From Bacillota bacterium (GTDB lineage Bacteria; Bacillota; Sulfobacillia; JAJYWN01; JAJZPE01), in the NCBI GenBank assembly GCA_021787335.1, contig JAJYMC010000041.1, positions 1-64,000 of the forward strand: a DNA stretch of 64,000 nt. The letters are read 5' to 3'. The notes beneath the pieces are model-generated. The model saw nothing but the letters and a program-made list of their open reading frames with translations, was not told the origin of the DNA and searched no databases. Shown here piece by piece: positions 53,390 through 63,570 of the stretch. Position numbers and translations under genes: made by a program. Within the stretch, counting starts at the first letter, position 1. Every line of letters starts with the position of its first letter.

Positions 53390-53668
53390 TTAGTCGTAGA
53401 CCTTATAGAGTCGCCACTCGCCCGGCGCCTCTGCTTGTCCGCCGGGCGAGTCGTTTTTGCGGACCTCCCGCGACAGCTCGAAAGTCCCGCCGTCGACGGT
53501 GGTCACTCTGAAGACTTCCTTCGGGCCGTCGCCATCCCACCATTCGCCGGCCTCGAACCAGTGGTCGAGGACCTCCTTCACCCGGTGGTGGGCGCGGTAG
53601 CGAAAGGCCCTGGGAGTGAGGTCAGGATTGAGTTCGACGGGCACGGGGCGGTCGATGATCCGGGACAT
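53390..53668 (-). CDS. DUF6504 protein of the mutagenesis operon
   Basis: 92 residues: VPVELNPDLTPRAFRYRAHHRVKEVLDHWFEAGEWWDGDGPKEVFRVTTVDGGTFELSRE, a small beta-rich DUF6504-like protein. Such proteins are encoded beside imuB and dnaE2 genes in several phyla; their role is not known. GGAAAGCAGGGA precedes the ATG. Between it and the Y-family gene lies an IS607-type remnant, so the once-compact operon is now split by about 1.55 kb. Confidence 0.7.
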   Translation of the reverse strand: MSRIIDRPVPVELNPDLTPRAFRYRAHHRVKEVLDHWFEAGEWWDGDGPKEVFRVTTVDGGTFELSREVRKNDSPGGQAEAPGEWRLYKVYD

Positions 53669-53702
53669 TGGTCCCTGCTTTCCGCAACATACCCAAACGT
53701 GT

Positions 53703-54923
53703 TCACGTCGGGCAGAGGTCGCTAGAGTTTACGTTGTTTCCCGCTTCACCCAGCTTGCTTACACCGAAACGTTTCCGCTTTGGCATAGAGGCATTCTGTC
53801 CACAGGCGTCAGTTCCCGTGCGGCCCACGGTACGAAGACCTTCACACAAGATGTTTCGGCTGGCGTTGAGGTCACGGTCTTCGATATGACCACAGTGCAC
53901 ACAGACGTATGTCCGATCCTTGAGGGTCAAGTCTTCCTTGATGCTTCCGCATTTCCGGCAAGCCTTGGAGGACGGGAAGAACCTGTCGACCACGGCCAGG
54001 GTTCCACCGTGTCTCGGCACCTTGTACTGCAATTGCCGCCTGAACTCGCCGAAGCCCACATCGCTGATGGAGCGTGCCAGCTTTTCGTGTCGTAGCATCC
54101 CGGCGATGTTCAAATCTTCGATGGCGACGAAGGCGTAGCGCCTTGCCAGCATGGTTGTAGTCTTGTGCAGCCAGTCGTGGCGAATGTTGGCGATCCGCTC
54201 ATGCAGACGGGCGACACGTTCTGCAGCCTTTCGACGGTTGGCGCTTCCCTTCACCTTTCGGTGCAGGCGGCGGTTCAGCCGCGCCAAGCGCCTCATGGAC
54301 TTCTTCAGGGGCTTGGGGGCTTGGACGTCCTTTCCAGTGGACACCACGACGATTGCCTTCAGGCCAAGATCAATCCCGACTTTCACGTGGCTTTTGTGAA
54401 TGACGGGCTTGTCCTCAACCTGAACCTGAATTGATATGAACCAGTGATTGGCAGTCCGGGACACCGTTGCACCCATGAGTTTCCCGTCAAACCGGAGCGC
54501 TTCGGTCATTGCTACCCGATTCGTGGTAGGCAGACGAACTTGCCTTCGACGCGGAACTTGTCGTTGCTGACGTAGAATCTGTCTGGTGAACGGCCCTTCT
54601 TCTTGAAGCTCGGGAAGCGAACCTTACGGCCCTTGCGCTTGCCGGCTTTTGATGCGGAAGTTACCCATGGCCGAACCCAAGTCCGACAGGGCTGCTTCCG
54701 TGGCGCACTTTGTTACCTCGTACATCCAAGGAAAGTCCGTCTTCTTGGCGGCATTCAGGCGTTTCTTCAAGGCCATCCAGTTCGTCTTCTCGCCAGCTTC
54801 CACTGCCTTCTTCCACTCAGCAAGGCCCTAGTTATAGGCAAAGCGCGCTGTCCCGCAAGCCTTGCGGAAGTACGTCTCCTGCTTTGGAGTTGGGTTCAGC
54901 CTGATCTTATGGGCAAGTAGCAC
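53703..54923 (-). pseudogene. tnpB: tnpB of a decayed IS607-type element
   Basis: The first part is read from GTG at 54923 (AHKIRLNPTPKQETYFRKACGTARFAYN), the usual TnpB start, but an amber codon follows AYN (54832-54830). Later the frame shifts twice: near 54650 (RKVRFPSFKKKGRSPDRFYVSNDKF continues in another frame) and near 54520. The intact C-terminal 268 residues carry the RuvC acidic residues (GIDLGLK, AIEDLNIAGML, CGHIEDRDLNASRN) and the zinc ribbon (CRKCGSIKEDLTLKDRTYVCVHCG). It cannot make a full protein without suppression and frameshifting. It follows the resolvase remnant by three bases, as in IS607 elements. Confidence 0.8.
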
Positions 54924-54926
54924 TGC

Positions 54927-55251
54927 CTATTCACCACCCTTCACCATCGCGGTTATTTCTTGCTTGTGCTTCCGTAGGCCATATAACTGCGACGAGAAGC
55001 AGTGAATGATCGATAAGAGGTCCCGCGTCATTTCCTCTTCGGGTGACAGCGACTCGGCATTCATGACCTTACAATCTTGGTGCCGGTGCTGCGCAGAACT
55101 ACTCGAACCATTCGTAGCCGAATCGGACGAACCGATCCTGGTGGGCGATCACGATTTCGGCCACTTCATTGCGCTCCACCATCTGCATGAGGAGATTAAA
55201 ATGCTTGCACTTCAGTCCACTGCCGATGTCCTCAAACCTAACGCCGATACG
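54927..55251 (-). pseudogene. tnpA-like serine recombinase remnant of an IS607-type element
   Basis: Read on the minus strand the segment gives IGVRFEDIGSGLKCKHFNLLM, VERNEVAEIVIAHQDRFVRFGYEWFE, an in-frame stop, a frameshift, and then MNAESLSPEEEMTRDLLSIIHCFSSQLYGLRKHKQEITAM. This is the middle and C-terminus of the IS607 resolvase (DRFVRFGYE and EEEMTRDLLSIIHCFS are typical). The HTH and catalytic Ser region is missing where it meets the Y-family gene near 55.25 kb, so the left end has been deleted. Confidence 0.8.
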
Positions 55252-56503
55252 CGGCCAGATGCAACACAGAACTTGAGCTTGAGCGGTACGGATCCCAAAG
55301 AGCCAGCATCCGTTCGCGCCGGGGCACCTCGTCGTCCTTGCCGAGCGTGATCACCCGGTCGGAGTACTTCTTCTTCAGGGCCTCGAGGGTGTGGCCGAGC
55401 CGCTCCCTGGCCTCGACCCGCTCGTGGGAGTCGGTGACGGGTTCGAAGAACAGGTCGGGCTGGATGCCGACGGCGGGTTGGACATCGCCGGCCACCACTT
55501 TCAGTGAGGTCACCGGCTCGTTCACCGGCAGCCTGGCGATGAGGTTCTGGAGGGCCGTGCGCAGCGCCCCCGCCGAGGCCTCGGGACGGGCGAAGCCACG
55601 GGCCGCGTGGTAGGCCGTCGGACCGGCCCGCACCTCGAGGAGGAGACGGCGGCAACCCTCGAGGTCCCGGCTCAAGCGGCCCTCCAACCTGGCGGCCATC
55701 CGGCCGAGGGCGACGGCCATGACGCCGGCGTCGGCCGTCCCTTCGTCGAAGGCCATTCGCTCTTCGAGTTCGCGCCGCGGGTAGAGCGGCCGGACCGGGA
55801 CCGGGTCGATGCCCCGGGCCAGGTCGATGAGGAGCCGGCCACCCGACCCGAACCGCCGGTTCAACTGACTCTGGGGGAGTTTGGCCAGTTGCCCGATGGC
55901 GGTGACCCCGAGCGACTCGAGGGCCGACACGGTGGCCCCGTCGAGCCGCCACAACCGGTCCGGCGGCAGCGGGGCGAGATATTCGGCTTCAGCCCCCCGC
56001 AGGACCTCGATGACCTCGGCCCCCGGGAGCCTGGTCACCCGGCAAAGGCGGCCCGGGGCATAGCCGCTCTGAAGGCCGACCACGGCCGCCTTGGCCAGCA
56101 GCTTGGAAGAAGCCACCCCGATCCGGACCCGGTCGGCCAGGTCCGGGACGAGGGCGCTGACAAAGGCGGCCAGGGCCGCCGCCTCGTCGGGCAGACCGGT
56201 CAGGTCGGCGAAGGCCTGGGTCTCGGAGACCGGCTCGACGATGGGTGAGACTCTCGTCACCAGCTCGAGGAAGGCGTCGATGACCGGCCGGGCGGCGGCC
56301 TCGTCGTAACGGACCAACGTCGCCCAGTGGCAGGCCTGCCGGGCATGTCGCTCCCGGATGCCCACGCTGACACCGGCCGACCCGGCTTCGGCCGAATAGT
56401 CGATGACCGCGCCGTCCTTCAAGACGACGCTGGCGCCGGAGGACACAGCGGTCAGCTTACCGCACAGGAGCCCACGAAGCTCGATGAAGGCGACCCGTTT
56501 CAT
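55238..56503 (-). CDS. ImuB-like Y-family protein lacking catalytic acidic residues
   Basis: 421 residues with the Y-family layout: N-terminal palm-like strand VAFIELRGLLC where active polymerases have an Asp-containing strand, IVEPVSETQAFADLTGL where they have the SIDE motif, fingers RIGVASSKLLAKAA, and a little-finger region up to RRERMLALWDP. Both catalytic acidic positions are substituted, so it is probably a non-polymerising adaptor as ImuB is. The last residues (after DPYR) are read into the IS607 remnant. Start ATG at 56503; longer frames upstream overlap the promoter and are rejected. Induced through the LexA box ahead of it. Confidence 0.8.
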   Translation of the reverse strand: MKRVAFIELRGLLCGKLTAVSSGASVVLKDGAVIDYSAEAGSAGVSVGIRERHARQACHWATLVRYDEAAARPVIDAFLELVTRVSPIVEPVSETQAFADLTGLPDEAAALAAFVSALVPDLADRVRIGVASSKLLAKAAVVGLQSGYAPGRLCRVTRLPGAEVIEVLRGAEAEYLAPLPPDRLWRLDGATVSALESLGVTAIGQLAKLPQSQLNRRFGSGGRLLIDLARGIDPVPVRPLYPRRELEERMAFDEGTADAGVMAVALGRMAARLEGRLSRDLEGCRRLLLEVRAGPTAYHAARGFARPEASAGALRTALQNLIARLPVNEPVTSLKVVAGDVQPAVGIQPDLFFEPVTDSHERVEARERLGHTLEALKKKYSDRVITLGKDDEVPRRERMLALWDPYRSSSSSVLHLAAYRR

Positions 56504-56530
56504 GGATCCCACCCCAAGGTACAGAATTTG

Positions 56531-56548
56531 CCCGAACATCTGTTCGGG
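56531..56548. promoter_or_regulatory. LexA (SOS) box
   Basis: CCCGAACATCTGTTCGGG contains CGAAC-N4-GTTCG, the Gram-positive LexA/DinR consensus, with three extra symmetrical bases on each side. It lies just downstream of the -10 of the Y-family gene promoter, so LexA would block initiation. Confidence 0.85.
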
Positions 56549-56557
56549 TCTAAACAC

Positions 56558-56587
56558 ATTATACCGGTCCACCCCGGGGCCTGTCAA
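56558..56587 (-). promoter_or_regulatory. consensus promoter of the SOS mutagenesis operon
   Basis: On the minus strand TTGACA (56587-56582) and TATAAT (56563-56558) with an 18-base spacer, exact matches to both hexamers. The LexA box overlaps the expected start point about ten bases further on. Confidence 0.85.
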
Positions 56588-56796
56588 CCGCCTCGCCGAC
56601 CTTGGACTTAGGGACTTCTTCCCAGCTAGAACAGGTGAACGAGTTTCGCCCTCGGAATCAAAAAACGGCCGCCGGTCGCAACGGCGTCCTTCTTCGGGCA
56701 GGATTCGACGGGGGAGTCCTCGAAGAATGGCCATGCCGAGTTTTCGGCGAGGAGGGCCCCCAGTAGCTCGTTAGACGGAAAATCGGCGCTCTTTCC

Positions 56797-56820
56797 CGAC
56801 GAAAAGCCGGATTTTCGTCG
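56797..56820. promoter_or_regulatory. candidate upstream activator site for the sigma-54 operon
   Basis: CGACGAAAA (56797-56805) and TTTTCGTCG (56812-56820) form a perfect nine-base inverted repeat with six bases between. It lies 117 bases upstream of the -24 box, the usual distance for an enhancer bound by a sigma-54 activator such as the one encoded in the operon. Confidence 0.55.
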
Positions 56821-56936
56821 CTCCCCCACCCACTCCACACCCCCCACCCCACCCTTCCGCCCGCTCTGGTCCCTTCGGCCCAAGCCCCATCGCTATTTCC
56901 GCGATTCATAACCCGGTGCCCCGGATGGCGGATTCC

Positions 56937-56952
56937 TGGCACGCTTCTTGCT
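56937..56952 (+). promoter_or_regulatory. sigma-54 (-24/-12) promoter
   Basis: TGGCACGCTTCTTGCT matches TGGCACG-N4-TTGCW exactly, with GG at -24 and GC at -12 correctly spaced. It is 91 bases upstream of the mttB-like start and precedes an operon that encodes its own sigma-54 activator. Confidence 0.85.
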
Positions 56953-57042
56953 CTGTATGACCGGTGAGAACCGACGGCTGGGCCGCCGAGGTCCAACCTC
57001 GCCGCCTTCAACGCCGTCCTCGGATGAGAGAGGAGAGGACTC

Positions 57043-58509
57043 ATGGCCCATCAGAAGATCGTCCCCATCGAGCTGAAACTCCAGACCAGATTGTTCTCCC
57101 CGGACGACCTGAAGCGCTTCCATCTGGCCGCGCTGGAAATCATGGAGGAAGTCGGGGTCTCCATGCCGTCCCACAAGGCCCTGGACATCCTGGCCGGTGC
57201 CGGCGCCACCGTCGACCGCCAGAAGATGGTCGCCAAGCTCCCGCGAAGCCTGGTGGAGAAGGCCCTCAAGGCCGCGCCCAAGCGCTACACCCTTGGCGCC
57301 CGCGACCCGGGGAACAGCCTGGACCTCGACGGCAAGCACAGCTACCTGTCGACCGACGGTTGTGGCATCGAGACCTATGACCTGTGGACCGGCGAACGCC
57401 GCCTGTCGACCAAGCAGGATATCGAGGACTCGGCCCGCCTGGCCGACTCGCTTCCGCAGATCGCCTTCTACTGGGGGCCGATGGTCAGCGCCCAGGACGT
57501 CCCGGCCAAGACCCGCCCCCTGCATGAATTGCAGGCGGCCTTCACCGGCACGGCCAAGCACGTCCAGCCGGAGACGATCATCACCGAGGAGATCGCCAAG
57601 TACGCCGTGGACATGGCGGCCGTGGTCGCCGGCGGATACGAGGAACTGCGACGGCGCCCGCTCCTCTCGGTCATGCAGTGCGCCATGGACCCGCTCGGTC
57701 AGGACGGCGGGAGCCTCGAGGCCTCGCTGGTGGCTGCGGAGCACGGGCTGCCGACGGGCTTCATGCCGATGCCGATGTCCTGCGCCACCGGCCCGGCGAC
57801 CCTGGCCGGCAACCTCGTGGTGACGACCATCGACGCCCTCGCCCCGCTGGTCCTGATGCAGACGGCCTACCCCGGCTCGCCCTTCTTCTTCGCCGCCGCG
57901 CCGACCGCCATCGACCTGCGCCTGGGGAGTTACACCGGGGGCGGCCCGGAGGACTACCTCCTCGCCGCCGGGTTCCAGGAGATCTGCGCCTACTATGGCA
58001 TCCCGCTGTCGATGGGGACGATGGCCACCGGGGCCAAGGTACCCGACTGGCAGGCGGCCGTCGACAATGTCTTCTCGACGCTGGCCTCGGTCCTCACCAC
58101 CGTGGCCATGATGACCGGAGCCGGCATGCTCAACGGCTCGAAGATCATGTCCTTCCAGCAGATCGTGATGGACTGCGAGATCTACGAGATCGCCCGCCGC
58201 TTTGCCGCCGGCATCGAGGTCAACGACGAGACCCTGGCCGTCAAGGTCATCAAAGAGGTCGGCATCGGCGGCAACTACCTGGCCCACAAGCACACCCGGG
58301 CCCACATGCGGGAGATCTGGCGGCCGACCGTCGTCGACCGTAGCCCGCTCCAGGTCTGGGAGGACTCCGGCCGCGCCGGCGCCTTCGAGAAGGCGACCGA
58401 GATCGCCCGCCGGACCCTCAAGGACTATCAGACCGAGCCCCTGGCCCCTGAGGTGCAGAGGGAACTCGACGAGATCATCCGCAAGGCCGAGAAGACCATC
58501 AGGGACTGA
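57043..58509 (+). CDS. MttB-like corrinoid methyltransferase, pyrrolysine-free
   Basis: 488 residues of the trimethylamine methyltransferase superfamily: FHLAALEIMEEVGVSMPSHKALDILAGAGATVD, GGGPEDYLLAAGFQEICAYYGIPL, TTVAMMTGAGMLNGSKIMSFQQIVMDCEIYEIARRFAAGIEVNDETLA and HTRAHMREIWRP. There is no in-frame amber codon, so it belongs with MtgB, MtcB or MtpB (glycine betaine, carnitine, proline betaine) rather than pyrrolysine MttB. It would demethylate a quaternary amine and methylate Co(I) of the next gene product. GAGAGGAGAGGA precedes the ATG; the substrate is unknown. Confidence 0.9.
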   Translation: MAHQKIVPIELKLQTRLFSPDDLKRFHLAALEIMEEVGVSMPSHKALDILAGAGATVDRQKMVAKLPRSLVEKALKAAPKRYTLGARDPGNSLDLDGKHSYLSTDGCGIETYDLWTGERRLSTKQDIEDSARLADSLPQIAFYWGPMVSAQDVPAKTRPLHELQAAFTGTAKHVQPETIITEEIAKYAVDMAAVVAGGYEELRRRPLLSVMQCAMDPLGQDGGSLEASLVAAEHGLPTGFMPMPMSCATGPATLAGNLVVTTIDALAPLVLMQTAYPGSPFFFAAAPTAIDLRLGSYTGGGPEDYLLAAGFQEICAYYGIPLSMGTMATGAKVPDWQAAVDNVFSTLASVLTTVAMMTGAGMLNGSKIMSFQQIVMDCEIYEIARRFAAGIEVNDETLAVKVIKEVGIGGNYLAHKHTRAHMREIWRPTVVDRSPLQVWEDSGRAGAFEKATEIARRTLKDYQTEPLAPEVQRELDEIIRKAEKTIRD

Positions 58510-58549
58510 ACCCATTACCTGAAGCCAACACCCACGAGGAGGAACGGCC

Positions 58550-59203
58550 ATGTCCGACAAGGGCGCTTTGCTCGAAAAACTGAAAGGTATCGTCATCGAC
58601 GGCATCATCGAGGATTCGGAGGGAGCCACGAAAGAGGCTCTGGGGCAAGGGGTCGAGCCCCTGGAGATCGTCGAGAAGGGCCTCGTGCCCGGGATTGAGG
58701 AGGCCGGCGCCCGCTTTTCCCGCGGCGACTACTTCCTTCCCGAGCTGGTGGCCTCGGCCGAGGCCATGCAGACGGCGATGGCCGTCCTCGACCCGCTCCT
58801 GCGGGCCAAGCAGGAAGCCCGCAAGACCCTCGGCCACGTCCTCCTCGGCACGGTTGAGGGGGACATCCACAGCATCGGCAAGAACATCGTCGGGGCTCTC
58901 CTCCAGGCGGCCGGCTTCGTCGTCACCGACCTCGGGGCCAACGTCGCCGTGGGGACCTTCGTGGCCAAGGCCCGCGAGCTGAGGCCGAACATCATCGGGA
59001 TGTCGGCCCTCCTCACCACGACCATGGTCAAACAGCAGCAGACCATCGAGGCGCTGGCCAAGGAGGGGTTGCGGAGCGGCCTCAAGGTGATGGTCGGCGG
59101 GGCGCCGGTGACCGGCGACTGGGCCAAAAAGATCGGGGCCGACGACTTCGCCGAAGACGCCGTGGCCGCCGTGGCCGTCGCCAAGCGGCTCGTCGGGGCC
59201 TGA
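58550..59203 (+). CDS. corrinoid methyl-carrier protein (MtbC/MtgC type)
   Basis: 217 residues: N-terminal helical cap domain (KLKGIVIDGIIEDSEGATKEAL, VEPLEIVEKGLVPGIEEAGARFSRGDYFLPELVASAEAM) and a C-terminal Rossmann B12 domain with GDIHSIGKNIVGALL, His107 being the expected cobalt ligand, VTDLGANVAV and GMSALLTTTM. It carries the methyl group from the MttB-like enzyme to the MtrH-like enzyme. AGGAGG precedes the ATG; spacing of 40 bases from mttB. Confidence 0.95.
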   Translation: MSDKGALLEKLKGIVIDGIIEDSEGATKEALGQGVEPLEIVEKGLVPGIEEAGARFSRGDYFLPELVASAEAMQTAMAVLDPLLRAKQEARKTLGHVLLGTVEGDIHSIGKNIVGALLQAAGFVVTDLGANVAVGTFVAKARELRPNIIGMSALLTTTMVKQQQTIEALAKEGLRSGLKVMVGGAPVTGDWAKKIGADDFAEDAVAAVAVAKRLVGA

Positions 59204-59230
59204 TGCCGTGGCGACAGAGGGGGCGGTCCG

Positions 59231-60052
59231 ATGATCACCATCGGTGAACTCATCAACACCAGCCGCAAAGCCGTCGGGGAAGCCGTCCGGACGCGCGACG
59301 CGGCCCGCATCCAGGACCTGGCCCGCCACCAGGCGGAGGCCGGCGTGGACTACATCGATGTCAACGCCGGGACCCTGGTCGGCGAGGAGCCCGAGGCCCT
59401 GACCTGGCTGGTCCGCACGGTCCAGGCGGCCGTCGATAAGCCCTGCTGCGTGGACAGCGCCGACCCGGCCGCCGTCGACGCGGCCCTGGCGGCCCACCGG
59501 GGCCGGGCCGTCGTCAACTCGGTGACCCTGGAGAAAGACCGTTTCGAACGAATGGCCCCGCTGGCCCCCAAGTACGGGGCGCGTCTGGTGGCCCTGTGCA
59601 TGGACGACCGCGGCATCCCGGTCGACGCCAGATACCGCTTCGAAGTCGCCAACCAGCTCGTCGAGGGCCTTACGGCGATGGGCGTCGCCCGCGACGACAT
59701 CCTCCTCGACCCGCTGGTGCAGCCGATCAGCACGGGCACTGACAACGGGCTGGTCGTCCTGGACACCATCCGGGCCATCCGCGACCAGCTTCCCGGGACC
59801 CACGTCGTCTGCGGACTGTCCAACGTGTCCTACGGGCTGCCCAATCGCAAGCTCCTGAACACGGCCTTCCTCGTCCTGGCGATGGCCGCCGGCCTGGACG
59901 CGGCCATCCTCAACCCGCTCGACGAGGAGCAGATGGCCTTTCTCACCGCGACCAGGGCGCTGTTGGGCCAGGACCGTTTCTGTCGAGGCTACCTGGGCGC
60001 CCACCGTCGCGGTGTGCTCGGCGGAGATAAAGGGATTAGCAAGGAGAAGTAA
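59231..60052 (+). CDS. methyl-corrinoid:tetrahydrofolate methyltransferase (MtrH/MtgA/AcsE type)
   Basis: 273 residues with a pterin-binding TIM barrel: YIDVNAGTLVGEEPEAL, PCCVDSADPAAVDAALAAH, VVNSVTLEKDRFERM, LDPLVQPISTGTDNGLVVLDTIR and VVCGLSNVSYGLPNRKLLN. It would move the methyl group from the carrier to tetrahydrofolate, joining the Wood-Ljungdahl one-carbon pool. It lies 27 bases after the carrier gene and the next gene starts immediately at its stop. Confidence 0.93.
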   Translation: MITIGELINTSRKAVGEAVRTRDAARIQDLARHQAEAGVDYIDVNAGTLVGEEPEALTWLVRTVQAAVDKPCCVDSADPAAVDAALAAHRGRAVVNSVTLEKDRFERMAPLAPKYGARLVALCMDDRGIPVDARYRFEVANQLVEGLTAMGVARDDILLDPLVQPISTGTDNGLVVLDTIRAIRDQLPGTHVVCGLSNVSYGLPNRKLLNTAFLVLAMAAGLDAAILNPLDEEQMAFLTATRALLGQDRFCRGYLGAHRRGVLGGDKGISKEK

Positions 60053-61557
<1,505 letters not shown>

Positions 61558-61561
<4 letters not shown>

Positions 61562-62880
61562 GAGACTACCGCAGCATCCCCCGCTTCACCAACGTGACGC
61601 CCGCCGAATGGAACGACTGGCACTGGCAGATAAGGAACCGCCTGATGAGCGTGGAGGACCTCGAAGGGGTCGTCGACCTCCTTCCCGAGGAGAAGGAGGG
61701 CATCCGCCGCTGCCTGGGCACTTTGCGGATGGCCATCACGCCTCACTACGCCTCCCTCATCGACCCGAACGACCCCAATGACCCCATCCGTCGCCAGGCC
61801 GTCCCGACCATCAACGAGCTGCACTTCGCGGCCGAGGACCTCGAGGACCCGCTGTTCGAGGACATCGACTCGCCGGCCCCGGGCCTGACTCACCGCTACC
61901 CCGACCGGGTCCTCCTCCTCGTCACCGACCAGTGCTCGATGTACTGCCGCCACTGCACCAGGCGGCGCTGGGCCGGCCAGAACGACCGGCCGCGGACCAA
62001 GGACGAGATCGACGCGGCCGTTGACTACATCCGCCGGACCCCGGCCGTCCGTGACGTCGTCATCTCGGGCGGCGACCCGCTGACCATCGAGGACGACCGG
62101 TTGGAGTACGTCCTCAAGAGCCTCCGGGCCGTCCCGCACGTGGAGATCATCCGCGTCGGCACGCGGACGCCGGTGGTCATGCCGCAGCGGATAACGCCCG
62201 CGTTGGTCAAGATGCTCGCCAAGTACCACCCCTTCTTCCTCAACACGCACTTCAACCACCCGAAGGAACTGACCCCGGCCTCCGTCGGGGCCTGCGCGCG
62301 CCTGGCCGACGCCGGCATCCCCTTGGGCAACCAGACCGTCCTCCTGCGGGGCATCAACGACTGCCCGGTGACCATGCGCCAGCTGATGCACGGGCTTCTG
62401 AAGGCCCGCATCCGCCCATATTACCTCTACCAGTGCGACCTCTCCCAGGGCCTGTCCCACTTCCGCACGCCGGTGTCCCGCGGCATCGAGATCATCGAGA
62501 TGCTCCGCGGCCACACCTCGGGCTTGGCCGTGCCGACCTTCGCCATCGACGGCCCGGGAGGCGCCGGGAAGATCCCGCTCAGCCCGCAGTACCTGATCTC
62601 CCAGGCGCCCGGCCAATACGTGCTCCGCAACTACGAGGGGACGATGACCGTGTACAACGAGCCCCTCTCCATCTACGAGGCCGACGCGGTCGCCCACCGG
62701 CCGAGGCCCGACGGGCGCTGCCCCGTCTGCGGCACCGACCACTCCTCGCTCTCCTCTGGTGTCGGCACCCTCTTCCGCGGCGACGCCCTGAGCGTCGAAC
62801 CGACCGGCCTGGCCCGCACGAAGCGCCGGAACGGTCATCCGGGCCATGGCGGCGAAGGTTCCGAGAAGCACGGTGACTGA
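61558..62880 (+). CDS. kamA: lysine 2,3-aminomutase
   Basis: 440 residues. Radical SAM motif CSMYCRHC with Cys126, Cys130 and Cys133, then TRRRWAG, VISGGDPLTIEDDRLE, IRVGTRTPVVMPQRIT and HFNHPKELTP, PLGNQTVLLRGINDCPVTMRQL, and GGAGKIPLSPQYL, whose Lys should bind PLP. The C-terminal CPVCGTDH may bind zinc. The normal reaction is L-lysine to L-beta-lysine; a methylated lysine or beta-amino acid is possible given the operon. The ATG overlaps the regulator stop (ATGA), so expression is coupled. Confidence 0.9.
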
Positions 62881-62929
62881 CGGCCGTCGGCCGCTTGCTT
62901 TAATGCCCTAAAGCCCTCCGACAAAGCAT

Positions 62930-62957
62930 AGCCCCTCCCGCGCCCGCGGGAGGGGCT
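62930..62957 (+). terminator. intrinsic terminator of the methyltransferase-kamA operon
   Basis: AGCCCCTCCCGCG and CGCGGGAGGGGCT form a 13-base stem with a two-base loop, followed by TCTTCGTCTCTT. Confidence 0.8.
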
Positions 62958-62999
62958 TCTTCGTCTCTTGCCTCGGGTCGGCCGCGCCATCGCCTCGGT

Positions 63000-63473
63000 T
63001 CAGAGGCTGATGATGTAGATGATCTCGGCCAGCATGGTCGCCAGCGGCACGCCGGTCATGACCCAGGTCTCCGCCCGCCCGGGCCGGGGCCGCCCGATGA
63101 GGTACAGCGCCCCGGTGACGAAGTTCCAGGCGGCCAGGACGGCGGCCATGACCAGCACCTGCCAGAAGCCGCGGATGATGACCCCCCAACCGGCGACGAG
63201 GAAGAAGAGGAAGAACAGCACGCCCAGAACCATGTACAAGAGGCCGCCCCGCCGCAGGCGCATGGCGGCGTGGTTCACCCCGATGAGCAGGAGCGCCAGG
63301 ATGAGCATCTGGGGCTGTAGTTCGCGAAGTTGGGTGTCGGCCGCCGGCATGGCGAACAGGGCGGTCGCGGTGGACAGGAACGTCGACATGCCCACCGCTG
63401 CCCAGCCGATGGTGGCGGCCCGGCCACGGCCGCCTCCCGCGTTGACCGGGGCCTTCTCGACCGGTGTACTCAT
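63000..63473 (-). CDS. hypothetical four-helix membrane protein
   Basis: 157 residues with four hydrophobic helices (IGWAAVGMSTFLSTATALFAM, MLILALLLIGVNHAAM, LYMVLGVLFFLFFLVAGWGVI, VLVMAAVLAAWNFVTGALYLI). The N-terminal 25 residues are polar. No family recognised. GGAGGATCGGACG precedes the ATG. It is the minus-strand neighbour of the edge gene, 97 bases downstream, and may share its transcript. Confidence 0.65.
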   Translation of the reverse strand: MSTPVEKAPVNAGGGRGRAATIGWAAVGMSTFLSTATALFAMPAADTQLRELQPQMLILALLLIGVNHAAMRLRRGGLLYMVLGVLFFLFFLVAGWGVIIRGFWQVLVMAAVLAAWNFVTGALYLIGRPRPGRAETWVMTGVPLATMLAEIIYIISL

Positions 63474-63570
63474 CGTCCGATCCTCCTTCGTCCGCCTTTC
63501 GACCAGGAGCGGAAGAAAGAGCCCGTCGCGGTAATTCCCTATGTCAGCGGTCTGGCGGTCATGCCATGCT

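Noticed and set aside
51887-53725. 612-residue plus-strand frame over dnaE2
   Set aside because: Antisense shadow of the polymerase PHP domain and core.
57043-58509. Pyrrolysine-type MttB
   Set aside because: No in-frame TAG is present and the frame is full length, so it is the pyrrolysine-free class.
56893-58629. 578-residue minus-strand frame over the mttB-like gene
   Set aside because: Covers the sigma-54 promoter and the mttB coding region in the wrong direction; composition is that of a shadow.
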